A stretch of DNA of 64,000 bases, from contig NCGN01000002.1 in assembly GCA_002281575.1 (NCBI GenBank), positions 1 through 64,000 of the forward strand, written 5' to 3'. Origin of the DNA: Sphingobacteriia bacterium 28-36-52 (lineage in GTDB: Bacteria > Bacteroidota > Bacteroidia > Chitinophagales > Chitinophagaceae). A program made the position numbers and the translations under genes. The notes beneath the pieces are model-generated. The model had not been told where the DNA came from. It saw nothing but the letters and a program-made list of their open reading frames with translations, and searched no databases. Shown piece by piece: positions 53,345 to 62,766 of this stretch. Numbering within the stretch: the stretch's first letter is position 1; every line of letters starts with the position of its first letter.

Positions 53345-55771
53345 ATGCTGAATAAAACCATCGAAACTACTAAATGCTTTCATTGCGGAGATTTTTGCAT
53401 GGGGCTACCAGTGGTATTTGATGAGAAAGCATTTTGTTGTAAAGGCTGTAGTTCTGTTTATCAGATTTTGAATAAAAGTAATCTTTGTGAGTATTATAAT
53501 ATCCACGACGCTTCAGGTGTAAAGCTTCCTGAATCACCAGACCAACAAAAGTTTGGGTTTCTAGACAATGAAAAAATTGCAGCTTCATATATTGTTTTTT
53601 CTAAGCCCAATCAATTGGCTGTAAAATTTTACTTGCCTCAAATTCATTGTAGTTCTTGTATTTGGTTATTAGAGAATTTACAAAAAGTGAATGATGGAAT
53701 TTATTTTTCTTCTGTTCATTTTCCAACAAAAGAAGCAACTATTTACTTTAATCCTGCGGCCATCACTATAAGAGCAATTGCAGAGTTATTGGCTTCTATT
53801 GGATACGAACCCTATATTACTTTAGACGATGGTCAACAGTCTAAAAGGCAAGAAAAAATGGTATCTCGTACTGCCATGGTTAAAATTGGCATTGCTGGTT
53901 TTTGTTTTGCCAATATCATGATGTTGAGCTTCCCTGAGTATTTGGGATTAGAAACCATAACAGTAGATGGCTTAACCGCTAATTTATTCAGGTATGTTAA
54001 TTTATTATTGGCTTTGCCCGTTTTGCTTTACAGTGGATCAGAATTTTTCATTAATTCATGGTACAGTGTGAAACAACAAAGGCTCAATATAGATGCACCC
54101 ATTGCATTGGCATTGGCCGTAACTTTTAGTAGAAGCGTGTATGAAATTATATCTGGAACTGGGGGAGGATACTTAGACAGCATGTCTGGCATTATTTTCT
54201 TTATGTTATTGGGAAGATCCTTTCAAACAAAAACTTTTGCAGACCTTTCTTTTAATAGAGATTATAAATCTTATTTTCCTGTTGCAGTTTGCTTATTAGA
54301 TAAAAATGGACTAGAATCTTATATTCCTGTTCAAGAAGTACAAGTAGATGATACCATTCGCATCAGAAGCAATGAAGTGATTCCAGTAGATGGAATGCAT
54401 TTATTGGGTAAGGCAGAAATTGATTATAGTTTTGTAACTGGTGAAAATGAACCTACTTCTGTAGCAATTGGAGACCTGGTGTATGCAGGTGGAAAACAGT
54501 TAAATGGGTCAATTGATTTATTGGTAGTAAAACCTTTTTCTCAAAGCAATTTTACTAGACTATGGAACAATGAGGCTTTTAAAAAAACAGATAAAAACGT
54601 TTACTCATTTACCACAGTCATCAGTAATTATTTTTCTTTAGCGGTTTTAACCGTTGCTTTCAGCAGTTTTGCCTATTGGTATCCAACAAATATGGCCAAT
54701 GCTTGGCAGGCAATGACTGCAGTATTAATTGTTGCTTGTCCTTGTGCTTTGTTAATTACCGCCACTTTTACAGAGGGTTTTGTGTTGAATATTTTTAGCA
54801 AGCATGGCTTATTCCTCAAAAATGCACAAGTGTTGCAAACCATTGCTACGGTAGATCAGGTGGTTTTTGATAAAACTGGAACACTTACTTATCCGCACGC
54901 TTCATCAGTTGAATATATAGGTGATGAAATTGAAAATGACCATCTACAAATTATTGCATCTATGGCTGCACAATCGTTGCATCCTTTAAGTAAAGCCATT
55001 GCCAATAAAATCAGTTCTGCACCACGTTTGTTGGAGCATATTAAAGAAGTAGCTGGTTCAGGTATTGAAGCATGGGAAAATGAAACCCACTATAAATTAG
55101 GCTCGGCTAGTTTTGTAGGAAATGTATCAGCTGAACCAATTGCTTCAGAAGTATGGGTGTCTATTGATAATAAAGTATATGGCAAGTTTATTATTCAAAA
55201 TATATTAAGGGCCCATGTAGATCGCCTTATTCATGAATTGCCTTATCCGGTAGCTGTATTGAGTGGAGACAATAACAACGCCGAAAATTATTTAAAGCAA
55301 CAATTACAGCGTCCCATATCATATCATTTTAATCAATCTCCTCAGGCTAAATTAGCTTATATCGAATCTTTGCAATTAAGTGGTAAGGAAGTCATGATGG
55401 TAGGAGATGGGTTAAATGATGCAGGGGCATTAAGTAAAAGTAATGTGGGCATTGCAGTAGTAGATAATACTATTCAGTTTTCTCCTGCTAGTGATGCAAT
55501 CATGTTATCTGATCAGCTGCCTTTATTAGATCAATACATTAAAGCGGCTATATGGTCTAAGAATTTAATTAAAACCACTTTTGTTATTTCTACTTTATAC
55601 AATGTAATAGGATTGTATTTTTCTGTAACCGCTCAAATGTCTCCATTGGTAGCGGCTATCTTAATGCCATCCAGCACTTTCACTATTGTGATTTCGACTA
55701 TGTTGGGTGCTGCACTTATTGAAAAATTTTGTTTTAAACATATTGCTGATCTTAAAAATACACATCAATGA
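53345..55771 (+). CDS. ccoI: Cu+-exporting P1B ATPase for cbb3 oxidase assembly
   Basis: An 808-residue copper-type ATPase (CcoI/FixI). An N-terminal Cys-rich block (CFHCGDFCMG, CCKGCSSVY) typical of CcoI precedes an HMA-like CSSCIW. Then come six to eight helices, TGEN phosphatase motif, the ion-binding CPCALL at about residue 464, DKTGT with the phosphorylated Asp at about 508, HPLSKAI, and GDGLNDAGAL at about 686. It delivers copper to the oxidase. Its stop overlaps the ccoS start (ATGA). Confidence 0.94.
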   Translation: MLNKTIETTKCFHCGDFCMGLPVVFDEKAFCCKGCSSVYQILNKSNLCEYYNIHDASGVKLPESPDQQKFGFLDNEKIAASYIVFSKPNQLAVKFYLPQIHCSSCIWLLENLQKVNDGIYFSSVHFPTKEATIYFNPAAITIRAIAELLASIGYEPYITLDDGQQSKRQEKMVSRTAMVKIGIAGFCFANIMMLSFPEYLGLETITVDGLTANLFRYVNLLLALPVLLYSGSEFFINSWYSVKQQRLNIDAPIALALAVTFSRSVYEIISGTGGGYLDSMSGIIFFMLLGRSFQTKTFADLSFNRDYKSYFPVAVCLLDKNGLESYIPVQEVQVDDTIRIRSNEVIPVDGMHLLGKAEIDYSFVTGENEPTSVAIGDLVYAGGKQLNGSIDLLVVKPFSQSNFTRLWNNEAFKKTDKNVYSFTTVISNYFSLAVLTVAFSSFAYWYPTNMANAWQAMTAVLIVACPCALLITATFTEGFVLNIFSKHGLFLKNAQVLQTIATVDQVVFDKTGTLTYPHASSVEYIGDEIENDHLQIIASMAAQSLHPLSKAIANKISSAPRLLEHIKEVAGSGIEAWENETHYKLGSASFVGNVSAEPIASEVWVSIDNKVYGKFIIQNILRAHVDRLIHELPYPVAVLSGDNNNAENYLKQQLQRPISYHFNQSPQAKLAYIESLQLSGKEVMMVGDGLNDAGALSKSNVGIAVVDNTIQFSPASDAIMLSDQLPLLDQYIKAAIWSKNLIKTTFVISTLYNVIGLYFSVTAQMSPLVAAILMPSSTFTIVISTMLGAALIEKFCFKHIADLKNTHQ

Positions 55772-55929
55772 TTGTAATTGTTTTTTTACTCATCATCAGT
55801 CTTTTGGTTGCAACAGGGTTCCTGATTGCATTCATCTGGGGGTCAAAAACAGGACAGTTTGATGATCATTTTACACCAGCGAATAAAATTTTATTTGATC
55901 AAACCAATCAACCAACCGAGAATAAATAA
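55768..55929 (+). CDS. ccoS: cbb3 oxidase maturation protein CcoS
   Basis: A 53-residue membrane protein: one N-terminal helix (VIVFLLIISLLVATGFLIAF) followed by IWGSKTGQFDDHFTPANKIL. The W-x2-K-x-GQFDD motif is the hallmark of CcoS, needed to insert cofactors in CcoN. It overlaps ccoI by 4 bp and lies 6 bp before ccoNO. Easy to miss because of its length. Confidence 0.9.
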   Translation: MIVIVFLLIISLLVATGFLIAFIWGSKTGQFDDHFTPANKILFDQTNQPTENK

Positions 55930-55935
55930 AACACC

Positions 55936-58071
55936 ATGCAGTTAGAAAAATTCAGTTTCGACAATTCCATCGTCCGGAAATTTGCTTTTGCCACCGTATT
56001 GTGGGCAATAGTAGGGATGCTGGTTGGGGTAATTATTGCTTTTCAGCTAGCTTATCCCGCACTCAATTTAGGTATATCTTATACCAGTTTTGGACGATTA
56101 AGGCCTTTGCATACCAATGCAGTCATTTTTGCATTTGTGGGCAACGGAATTTACACCGGCGTGTATTATATGATGCCCCGGCTACTCAAAACCAGTATGT
56201 GGAGTAAAGCCCTTGGGTTGGTCCATTTCTGGGGCTGGCAGTTAATCATTGTTTCTGCAGCGGTAACGCTTCCTTTGGGTTTAACACAAGGAAAAGAATA
56301 CGCTGAGTTAATTTGGCCTATTGATATAGCCATTACCCTTATTTGGGTGGTGTTTGGTATCAATATGTTTGCAACCATTCTTACCAGAAGGGAAAGACAT
56401 TTATATGTTGCCATTTGGTTTATTATTGGTACTTGGGTTACTGTTGCATTATTGCATATTGTGAACTCTTTCTCTTTACCTACTTCTATGACACATAGTT
56501 ATAGCTGGTATGCAGGGGTTCAAGATGCATTGGTACAATGGTGGTATGGTCATAATGCGGTTGCATTTTTCTTGACTACACCTATGTTGGGTATCATGTA
56601 TTATTTTGTTCCTAAAGCGGCTGGCAGACCAGTCTATTCATATAAGTGGAGCATTATTCACTTCTGGGCCTTGATCTTTATTTATATATGGGCAGGTCCT
56701 CACCATTTATTATACACTGCATTACCTGATTGGGCTCAATCCTTGGGCGTTGTATTCAGTATCATGCTGATTCTACCAAGCTGGGGTGGTATGTTAAATG
56801 GTATTTTCACTTTACGTGGTGCTTGGGATAAAGTAAAAGAAGATCCTATTTTGAAAATGTTCATTGTTGCATTAACCTGTTATGGTATGAGCACTTTTGA
56901 AGGGCCAATGCTTTCGTTGAAGAACGTCAATGGTTTTGCACACTATACCGACTGGATTGTTGCGCACGTACACGTAGGCGCACTAGGATGGAACGGTTTC
57001 TTGATATTTGGTATGTTGTATTGGTTAGTTCCAAGAATATACAATACCAAATTGCATTCTGTTAAAATGGCCAATACCCATTTCTTAATTGGAACCGTTG
57101 GTATTTTATTATATGCAATACCAATGTATTGGGCAGCTATTTCACAGGCTTTAATGTGGAAACAATTTACTCCAGAAGGACAGTTAAAGTTCCAGTTTTT
57201 AGAAACAGTTACTCGCATCATTCCTATGTATATTTTAAGAGGGTTGGGTGGTACTATTTACTTAGTAGGAGTAATCATTATGGTAGTTAATTTAATCAGA
57301 ACTGCAAAAGCTGGATCTTTTGTTCCAGAAGAACATGGTGAAGCACCTGCATTAGCAGCTCAACCATTACCAGAAGGAAAAGCATATTGGCACTCAATTA
57401 TTGAAAGAAGACCAGTACAAATGTTGGTAATGAGTTTGATCGTTGTTTCTGTTGGAGGTGCAATTGAAATCATCCCTACATTTATTGTGAAAGAAAACGT
57501 GCCAACCATTAGCACGGTTAAACCATATACTCCACTTGAATTACAAGGTAGAGATATTTACATCAGAGAAGGTTGTTATACTTGTCACTCACAAATGGTT
57601 CGTCCATTTAGAGATGAAGTTGCTCGATATGGTGATTATTCTAAAGCAGGAGAATCGGTTTACGACCATCCTTTCCAGTGGGGAAGCAAGCGTACCGGAC
57701 CAGATTTGGCTCGTCAATCAAATAAATATCCCAACAGCTGGCATTACAGACATATGAATGAACCTGAAGAAATCTCTCAGGGTTCTATTATGCCTCCTTA
57801 TCCTTGGTTATTAGACAATGATTTAGACATCAGCACTACTCCAGGTAAAATAAGGGCAATGCAAACTTTAGGGGTTCCTTATCCAGAAGGCTACGATCAA
57901 AAAGCAAACAACGATTTGAAAATACAAGCCGATGAAATTGCTGCAGATTTAAATGCAAATAGAATCAAAGCAAAAAGTGGAAAAGAAATCATTGCATTGA
58001 TTGCTTATTTACAAAGATTGGGTGCCGATTTAAAGAAAGCGCCTGAAGCAGAAATCAAAACATTACACTAA
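55936..58071 (+). CDS. ccoNO: Fused cbb3 cytochrome oxidase subunits I and II (CcoNO)
   Basis: A 711-residue fusion of the catalytic subunit CcoN and the monoheme cytochrome CcoO. CcoN part (about 1-480): 12 helices with heme and CuB ligands in RPLHTNAV, WYGHNAVAFF, GPHHLLYT and HVHVGALGW. CcoO part: one anchor helix, then REGCYTCHSQMVRPF (heme c at about residue 546) and a Met ligand in GSIMPPYPW. It reduces O2 with high affinity in the inner membrane. Such fusion is known in Bacteroidota. Confidence 0.95.
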   Translation: MQLEKFSFDNSIVRKFAFATVLWAIVGMLVGVIIAFQLAYPALNLGISYTSFGRLRPLHTNAVIFAFVGNGIYTGVYYMMPRLLKTSMWSKALGLVHFWGWQLIIVSAAVTLPLGLTQGKEYAELIWPIDIAITLIWVVFGINMFATILTRRERHLYVAIWFIIGTWVTVALLHIVNSFSLPTSMTHSYSWYAGVQDALVQWWYGHNAVAFFLTTPMLGIMYYFVPKAAGRPVYSYKWSIIHFWALIFIYIWAGPHHLLYTALPDWAQSLGVVFSIMLILPSWGGMLNGIFTLRGAWDKVKEDPILKMFIVALTCYGMSTFEGPMLSLKNVNGFAHYTDWIVAHVHVGALGWNGFLIFGMLYWLVPRIYNTKLHSVKMANTHFLIGTVGILLYAIPMYWAAISQALMWKQFTPEGQLKFQFLETVTRIIPMYILRGLGGTIYLVGVIIMVVNLIRTAKAGSFVPEEHGEAPALAAQPLPEGKAYWHSIIERRPVQMLVMSLIVVSVGGAIEIIPTFIVKENVPTISTVKPYTPLELQGRDIYIREGCYTCHSQMVRPFRDEVARYGDYSKAGESVYDHPFQWGSKRTGPDLARQSNKYPNSWHYRHMNEPEEISQGSIMPPYPWLLDNDLDISTTPGKIRAMQTLGVPYPEGYDQKANNDLKIQADEIAADLNANRIKAKSGKEIIALIAYLQRLGADLKKAPEAEIKTLH

Positions 58072-58082
58072 AATTCAGCTGT

Positions 58083-58244
58083 ATGAAATTTAAAAATTAT
58101 GTAACCAGTATTGAAAACGTCAATATTTATCCAATGGTTTCCTTGGTAATATTCACAGTATTTTTTGCGGTGGTTACTTGGTATGTTTTGTCTGCCAACA
58201 AAGAAAAAATGGAAAAGAATAGCCAAATTCCGATCAATGACTGA
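58083..58244 (+). CDS. ccoQ: CcoQ-like small cbb3 subunit
   Basis: A 53-residue single-helix membrane protein (MVSLVIFTVFFAVVTWYVLS) with a Lys-rich C-terminal tail. It sits between ccoNO and ccoP, the position of CcoQ, which stabilises the complex. Its stop overlaps the ccoP start at 58237 by 8 bp. Sequence conservation of CcoQ is low, so the call rests largely on size and position. Confidence 0.75.
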   Translation: MKFKNYVTSIENVNIYPMVSLVIFTVFFAVVTWYVLSANKEKMEKNSQIPIND

Positions 58245-59457
58245 TAAAAAAATATATATGTTTACTACTATATCTTATTTCAAAAATCAAAAAGCATTTA
58301 TGCAAAAATTGCTCTTGCTTTTATTGGCCAGCTTAGCTGCAAATATTATTTGGGCGCAGGATGCTGCTAAAGAAGCGGCCCCTGTTGCTAAAGAAGTTTT
58401 TTATGATTCAACTGTTGCCTATGTATTGGTTACAGTAATTGGTTTATTAGCAGTTGTTATTTTTATGCTAGGGAATGTATTTATCCTGGCTATTAAAAAT
58501 AAAATAGATCAAGAAAAACAGCAGGGCGCTTCAAAAGCTGCCGTGTTAACTGGTTTATTTTTTCTTCTATCTGCTGGATCATTGTTTGCTCAATCAGCAA
58601 ATTTGCCTGCAGGAACCAAAACAGTTGTATCTGAAACCATCATACAAATGCTGGCATTTGTAGTGGTATTAGAAATGATTATCATTGTTTATTTTGCCAA
58701 TGGTATCAGAAGCTTTTTGAAAAAAGAAGCAATACAAACTGCCGTAGCAGCCGGAGCTGCTCCAGTTGTTGAAAAGGAAAAAATAGCTTGGTTTGATCGA
58801 TTGTATAATAGAAATACCAACGAAGATATTGCGCGTTTAGATTTAGGTCATGATTACGATGGCATTAAAGAGTTGGACAATGAAGTGCCAGTATGGTGGA
58901 GATGGGGCTTTGCTATAAGTTTAGTCTTTGGAATTGTTTATATGTATAGTTATCATATAGCAGAAACAAAGCCTTTGCAACAAGCAGAATTAGCTATGGA
59001 TATGGAGCAAGCTGCCATTCAACAAGCAGCTTATTTAGAAAAATCGGCTAATAATGTAGATGAGAATACGGTTAAAATGATGGGTGCAGATGATATTGCA
59101 AAGGGCAAGGAATTGTACATTAAGCCTGGCGCTTGTGCAACTTGTCATGCAGACAACGGAAGTGCTATTGTAAATGGTGCTCCTGGAATTGGACCTAACT
59201 TAACCGATGATTATTGGTTACACAAGGGAGACATCAAAGCCATTTTTTATTCAATCAAATATGGTTGGCCAGAAAAAGGCATGAAGAGTTGGAAAGACGA
59301 TTATTCACCTATTCAAATTGCGCAGATTGCTAGTTATGTAAAATCTTTACAAGGAACCAATCCGCAACCGGCCAAAGAGAAGCAAGGAGAATTGTTTGTT
59401 GAAACAGGAGCTGCACCCGCAGCAACAGATTCAACTACAGCGCCTGCAATGAAGTAG
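58237..59457 (+). CDS. ccoP: cbb3 oxidase subunit III, single-heme form (CcoP)
   Basis: About 406 residues from the ATG at 58237; later ATGs at 58258 and 58300 are also possible, the latter starting a signal-like MQKLLLLLLASLAANIIWAQ. Several helices follow (VLVTVIGLLAVVIFMLGNVF, MLAFVVVLEMIIIVYF, WWRWGFAISLVFGIVYMYSY). The cytochrome domain has one CATCH heme motif at about residue 298 and a distal Met in EKGMKSW. Proteobacterial CcoP has two hemes; the single-heme form with extra helices is a Bacteroidota feature. Confidence 0.9.
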   Translation: MTDKKIYMFTTISYFKNQKAFMQKLLLLLLASLAANIIWAQDAAKEAAPVAKEVFYDSTVAYVLVTVIGLLAVVIFMLGNVFILAIKNKIDQEKQQGASKAAVLTGLFFLLSAGSLFAQSANLPAGTKTVVSETIIQMLAFVVVLEMIIIVYFANGIRSFLKKEAIQTAVAAGAAPVVEKEKIAWFDRLYNRNTNEDIARLDLGHDYDGIKELDNEVPVWWRWGFAISLVFGIVYMYSYHIAETKPLQQAELAMDMEQAAIQQAAYLEKSANNVDENTVKMMGADDIAKGKELYIKPGACATCHADNGSAIVNGAPGIGPNLTDDYWLHKGDIKAIFYSIKYGWPEKGMKSWKDDYSPIQIAQIASYVKSLQGTNPQPAKEKQGELFVETGAAPAATDSTTAPAMK

Positions 59458-59475
59458 GAGATATAAATTTAAATT

Positions 59476-60861
59476 ATGAGTGAGTCGAAACAAGCAGATT
59501 TTAGGAGTTTACATTCAACTGTTGATAGTAAGGGAAAAAGGAACTGGGTGCACGCCCTACAACCCAAGGGTAAATTATACCAATATAGAACTTATTTAAG
59601 TTATGTTTATGTATTGATGTTCTTTACCATGCCATTTATTAGAATAGACGGCAATCCCTTGTTTCAGTTTAATATACCTCAAGGAGAATTTACTTTTTTC
59701 GGCTCGCTTTTTACACCGCAAGATTTTATCATGTTTGGGTTAGGCATGATTATTTTCATGCTTTTCATTGTCATCTTCACGTTGATTTACGGTCGTTTCT
59801 TTTGTGGATGGGTTTGCCCGCAAACCATATTTATGGAAATGATTTTTAGAAAAATTGAATACTTTATAGAAGGTGATGGCAACAAGCAAAAAATCAATAA
59901 TGGGAAAAAATGGACTACGGAACTTTATGTAAGAAAAACGATTAAACATATTGTTTTTTTAATAGTCAGTTTTGCTATTTCCAATACTTTCTTAGCCTAT
60001 ATTATTGGAACAGATCAACTGTTTAAAATCATTACAGATCCTTTGTCTCAACATATTGGCGGCTTTATTGCTATTATCTTTTTTACCTTGGTTTTTTATA
60101 CGGTATATGCTTTTGTAAGAGAAATCGTATGTACAGTTATTTGTCCTTATGGTAGATTACAAGGGGTCTTATTAGATAAGAACTCCATTGTAGTTGCTTA
60201 TGACTATTTACGTGGAGAGCCTAGGAATAAAAAGAAAGCAGCTGAAGGAGCAGGCGATTGTATTGATTGTGGAATGTGTGTGAATGTATGTCCTACCAAT
60301 ATAGATATCAGAAATGGAACCCAGTTAGAATGTGTGAACTGCACTGCTTGTATTGATGCATGTAATATGATGATGAAGAAAGTGAATAAGCCAGAAAACT
60401 TGATCACTTTTGCTTCCGAGAATCAAATTGCTTCTGGCAAGAAATTTGAATTTACTTATAGAATCAAAGCCTATTCTGGAGTATTAGTAATATTGATGGT
60501 TCTATTGGGAGTTTTAATTGTTACCAGAACTACTTTTGACGCTACCATTTTAAGAGTGCCAGGACAAGGTATGCAAGAGAATAAAGATGGAACTATCAGT
60601 AATCTTTTCAGAATTAAAGTAACCAATAAGAGCAATCGAGATCTTCCTTACCGATTAGTAGCTACTGATCCGGATGTACAAATTGAAAGAATTGGACAAA
60701 CTTTGGATACATTGAGAGGTCGTCAGTTAGCCGAGGAAACTTTTTTCATAAAGGTAGATAGCAATAAGATTAAGAATAGGAAAGAAGAATATGAAATTAA
60801 ATTATTGAGTGGCGATAAATTAATTACTACCAAAAAAGCCATTTTTATCAGCGACCTTTAA
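59476..60861 (+). CDS. ccoG: cbb3 oxidase accessory protein CcoG (FixG/RdxA)
   Basis: A 461-residue membrane ferredoxin that reduces copper for CcoN assembly. Five helices and two Cys-rich motifs: GRFFCGWVCPQTIFMEM in the NapH-like part, and two 4Fe-4S sites (CIDCGMCVNVCP, CVNCTACIDACN). A C-terminal Ig-like domain (NLFRIKVTNKSNRDLPYRL) is typical of FixG. It lies 18 bp after ccoP. Confidence 0.95.
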   Translation: MSESKQADFRSLHSTVDSKGKRNWVHALQPKGKLYQYRTYLSYVYVLMFFTMPFIRIDGNPLFQFNIPQGEFTFFGSLFTPQDFIMFGLGMIIFMLFIVIFTLIYGRFFCGWVCPQTIFMEMIFRKIEYFIEGDGNKQKINNGKKWTTELYVRKTIKHIVFLIVSFAISNTFLAYIIGTDQLFKIITDPLSQHIGGFIAIIFFTLVFYTVYAFVREIVCTVICPYGRLQGVLLDKNSIVVAYDYLRGEPRNKKKAAEGAGDCIDCGMCVNVCPTNIDIRNGTQLECVNCTACIDACNMMMKKVNKPENLITFASENQIASGKKFEFTYRIKAYSGVLVILMVLLGVLIVTRTTFDATILRVPGQGMQENKDGTISNLFRIKVTNKSNRDLPYRLVATDPDVQIERIGQTLDTLRGRQLAEETFFIKVDSNKIKNRKEEYEIKLLSGDKLITTKKAIFISDL

Positions 60862-60870
60862 AATAAAAAA

Positions 60871-61308
60871 ATGAATTGGGGATATAGAATTGTAGTAGCA
60901 TTTGGATTAGGCGTAGCTTTTATTTTATTTCTGGTATGGAAAACCATGCAAGTGGATATAGAAATGGTGGAGTCTAATTACTATGAAAAAGAAATGGCAT
61001 TTAATGGAAAACAACAAGCCACTGCCAATGCAAAAGCTTTAACCAATCAAATTACTGTTGAACAACAAGGCCAACAAATTTTAGTGAAAATAGATTCAAC
61101 AACTGCTGCGGCAATTACCAATGCAGAAGTGCATTTTTACAATCCTGCATCAGAAAAATCTGATAAAAAAATTGCAATTAATGCGTCTAACAATGGACTT
61201 TATTATTTTCCAGTAGCTTCTTTTACAAAGGGGAAGTATATTGCTAAAATAAGTTTTACCAGTGCAGGTAAAAACTACTATGCAGAAGAAGTTATTTTTA
61301 TTCCTTAG
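60871..61308 (+). CDS. ccoH: cbb3 assembly protein CcoH (FixH)
   Basis: A 145-residue protein with an N-terminal anchor helix (YRIVVAFGLGVAFILFLVW) then VESNYYEKEMAFNGKQQ, matching FixH. The remainder is a small beta domain outside the membrane. CcoH helps copper delivery and stays with the complex. It sits between ccoG and the SafE-like gene, with 9-bp and 2-bp gaps. Confidence 0.9.
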   Translation: MNWGYRIVVAFGLGVAFILFLVWKTMQVDIEMVESNYYEKEMAFNGKQQATANAKALTNQITVEQQGQQILVKIDSTTAAAITNAEVHFYNPASEKSDKKIAINASNNGLYYFPVASFTKGKYIAKISFTSAGKNYYAEEVIFIP

Positions 61309-61310
61309 TT

Positions 61311-62021
61311 ATGGAAGTGTTGCTGATATCTGCTTTTGTGCTTGGCTTTGGGGGCAGTGTTCATTGTATTGGTATGTGTGGTCCATTGGCATTGTCTTTG
61401 CCCTTCCAAGCTTTTCAAGGTGTATACAAATGGTTGGCCGTATTCTTCTATAATATTGGAAGAGTAAGTACTTATATTGGTATTGGTATTGCAGCTGGTT
61501 TATTGGGTAGGGGAGTAAATTGGTTTGGGGTTACCCAAATCGTTTCAATTGTACTTGGCCTTGTGATTGTTTTTTCGGTTTTATTACCTAGACTATTTCC
61601 ACAAACATCATTGCCTTTTTTAAAAGGGTTTAAGCAATGGCAAATTAACGCCATGCAAAAAATTATGCAAAAGCAATCTGCAGGATGGATGTATGTCTTT
61701 GGTGTATTAAATGGTTTATTGCCCTGCGGGTTGGTGTACACAGCTGTAGCTGCTTCATTGGTTGCCCATAATATATATGAGTCTATGTTATTTATGGGAT
61801 TCTTTGGATTGGGCACCATACCAGCCATGGTTTTATTGGTGGCTGCTGCAAAACATTTGCCTAGTGGATTGCGTCAACAATTTCGAAAGTTGGTTCCCGT
61901 ATTTACATTTATCATTGGCTGTCTGCTGATACTCCGTGGATTAAATTTAGACATACCTTTTATTAGTCCATATTTAAATTCGGCTATTCAAGGTACTGAT
62001 GCAATCAACTGTACACATTAA
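61311..62021 (+). CDS. SafE/DsbD-like membrane protein, likely metal handling for cbb3
   Basis: A 236-residue six-helix protein of the DsbD_2/TauE-SafE-like type often found after ccoGH. The first helix contains HCIGMCGPLALS, a Cys/Met/His cluster suited to copper, and the fourth NGLLPCGLVYTAV. It probably moves copper or reducing equivalents for oxidase assembly. Its stop faces the next gene stop with only 3 bp between them. Confidence 0.82.
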   Translation: MEVLLISAFVLGFGGSVHCIGMCGPLALSLPFQAFQGVYKWLAVFFYNIGRVSTYIGIGIAAGLLGRGVNWFGVTQIVSIVLGLVIVFSVLLPRLFPQTSLPFLKGFKQWQINAMQKIMQKQSAGWMYVFGVLNGLLPCGLVYTAVAASLVAHNIYESMLFMGFFGLGTIPAMVLLVAAAKHLPSGLRQQFRKLVPVFTFIIGCLLILRGLNLDIPFISPYLNSAIQGTDAINCTH

Positions 62022-62024
62022 ACA

Positions 62025-62765
62025 CTATAGTTGAGCAATCCACATTTTTCTCGCTCCTTCCTTTCCCCAATCTTTTAAGGCTTTGGATAATTCTGTTGTT
62101 AATTGCGCGCGGCCAATTTGTTTACCTTTTTGCTTCACATTCAGCTCCCCAACTGTAGGTATTATTAATTCTAACTTAGTAGCAAACCAAGTAGTATTTA
62201 ATCTGGGAACAGCTAATCCTAGTATCATTCCTGGAAGGCCGCCAAAGCTTTCCGGGCCTGCACTTACTGGAATTTGATCAGTATAGAATGCTACCACATA
62301 AACAGAGTCACAAATTTTGGTAACGGCTTTTCTACATTCAAAGCCTGCAATTTCTCTGGTTTCATCAGCTATCTTCCATTCCCAAACGCGGCTACTGTCT
62401 TTTATTAAATACGTGTTTTCAAATACTTCTTTTTGGCTAATGGAAATACCCTTTTTAAAATCCTGCATACTTACATCGGTATCAACTGGTTTTGTGCCCC
62501 ACATGTATTTATTGTTGGGATTTTCTTTGGCTAATTTATAGACAGATTTATCTGTAGTAAACTTGAGCTCGAAAATATCTGAAACGAATTTGGGTGTCTG
62601 TTTGAGCATTTCAGCAGTCCACATATTTTCTCCTTCATCTAAAATGGGCGCATGTTGATTGACTCTTTTTTCGAATTCAATTTTACCTGATCCAATAAAT
62701 TGAACTTGTGCATTTAGTTGCATACAACAGAATATAAAAGCTAAAAAGGTGATTGTTTTTTTCAT
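62025..62765 (-). CDS. GLPGLI family protein
   Basis: A 246-residue exported protein from the ATG at 62765 (signal peptide TITFLAFIFCCMQLNAQ). It carries the family hallmark SFGGLPGMILGL near residue 175, preceded by DQIPVSAGPESFG. Family function is unknown. It is usually next to outer-membrane beta-barrel receptors, as here, where it follows one with a 1-bp gap. Probably transcribed with it. Confidence 0.88.
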   Translation of the reverse strand: MKKTITFLAFIFCCMQLNAQVQFIGSGKIEFEKRVNQHAPILDEGENMWTAEMLKQTPKFVSDIFELKFTTDKSVYKLAKENPNNKYMWGTKPVDTDVSMQDFKKGISISQKEVFENTYLIKDSSRVWEWKIADETREIAGFECRKAVTKICDSVYVVAFYTDQIPVSAGPESFGGLPGMILGLAVPRLNTTWFATKLELIIPTVGELNVKQKGKQIGRAQLTTELSKALKDWGKEGARKMWIAQL

Positions 62766-62766
62766 A

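Noticed and set aside
58165..58236. Upstream in-frame extension of ccoP
   Set aside because: It overlaps the ccoQ-like gene by most of its helix; the ATG at 58237 is a better start.
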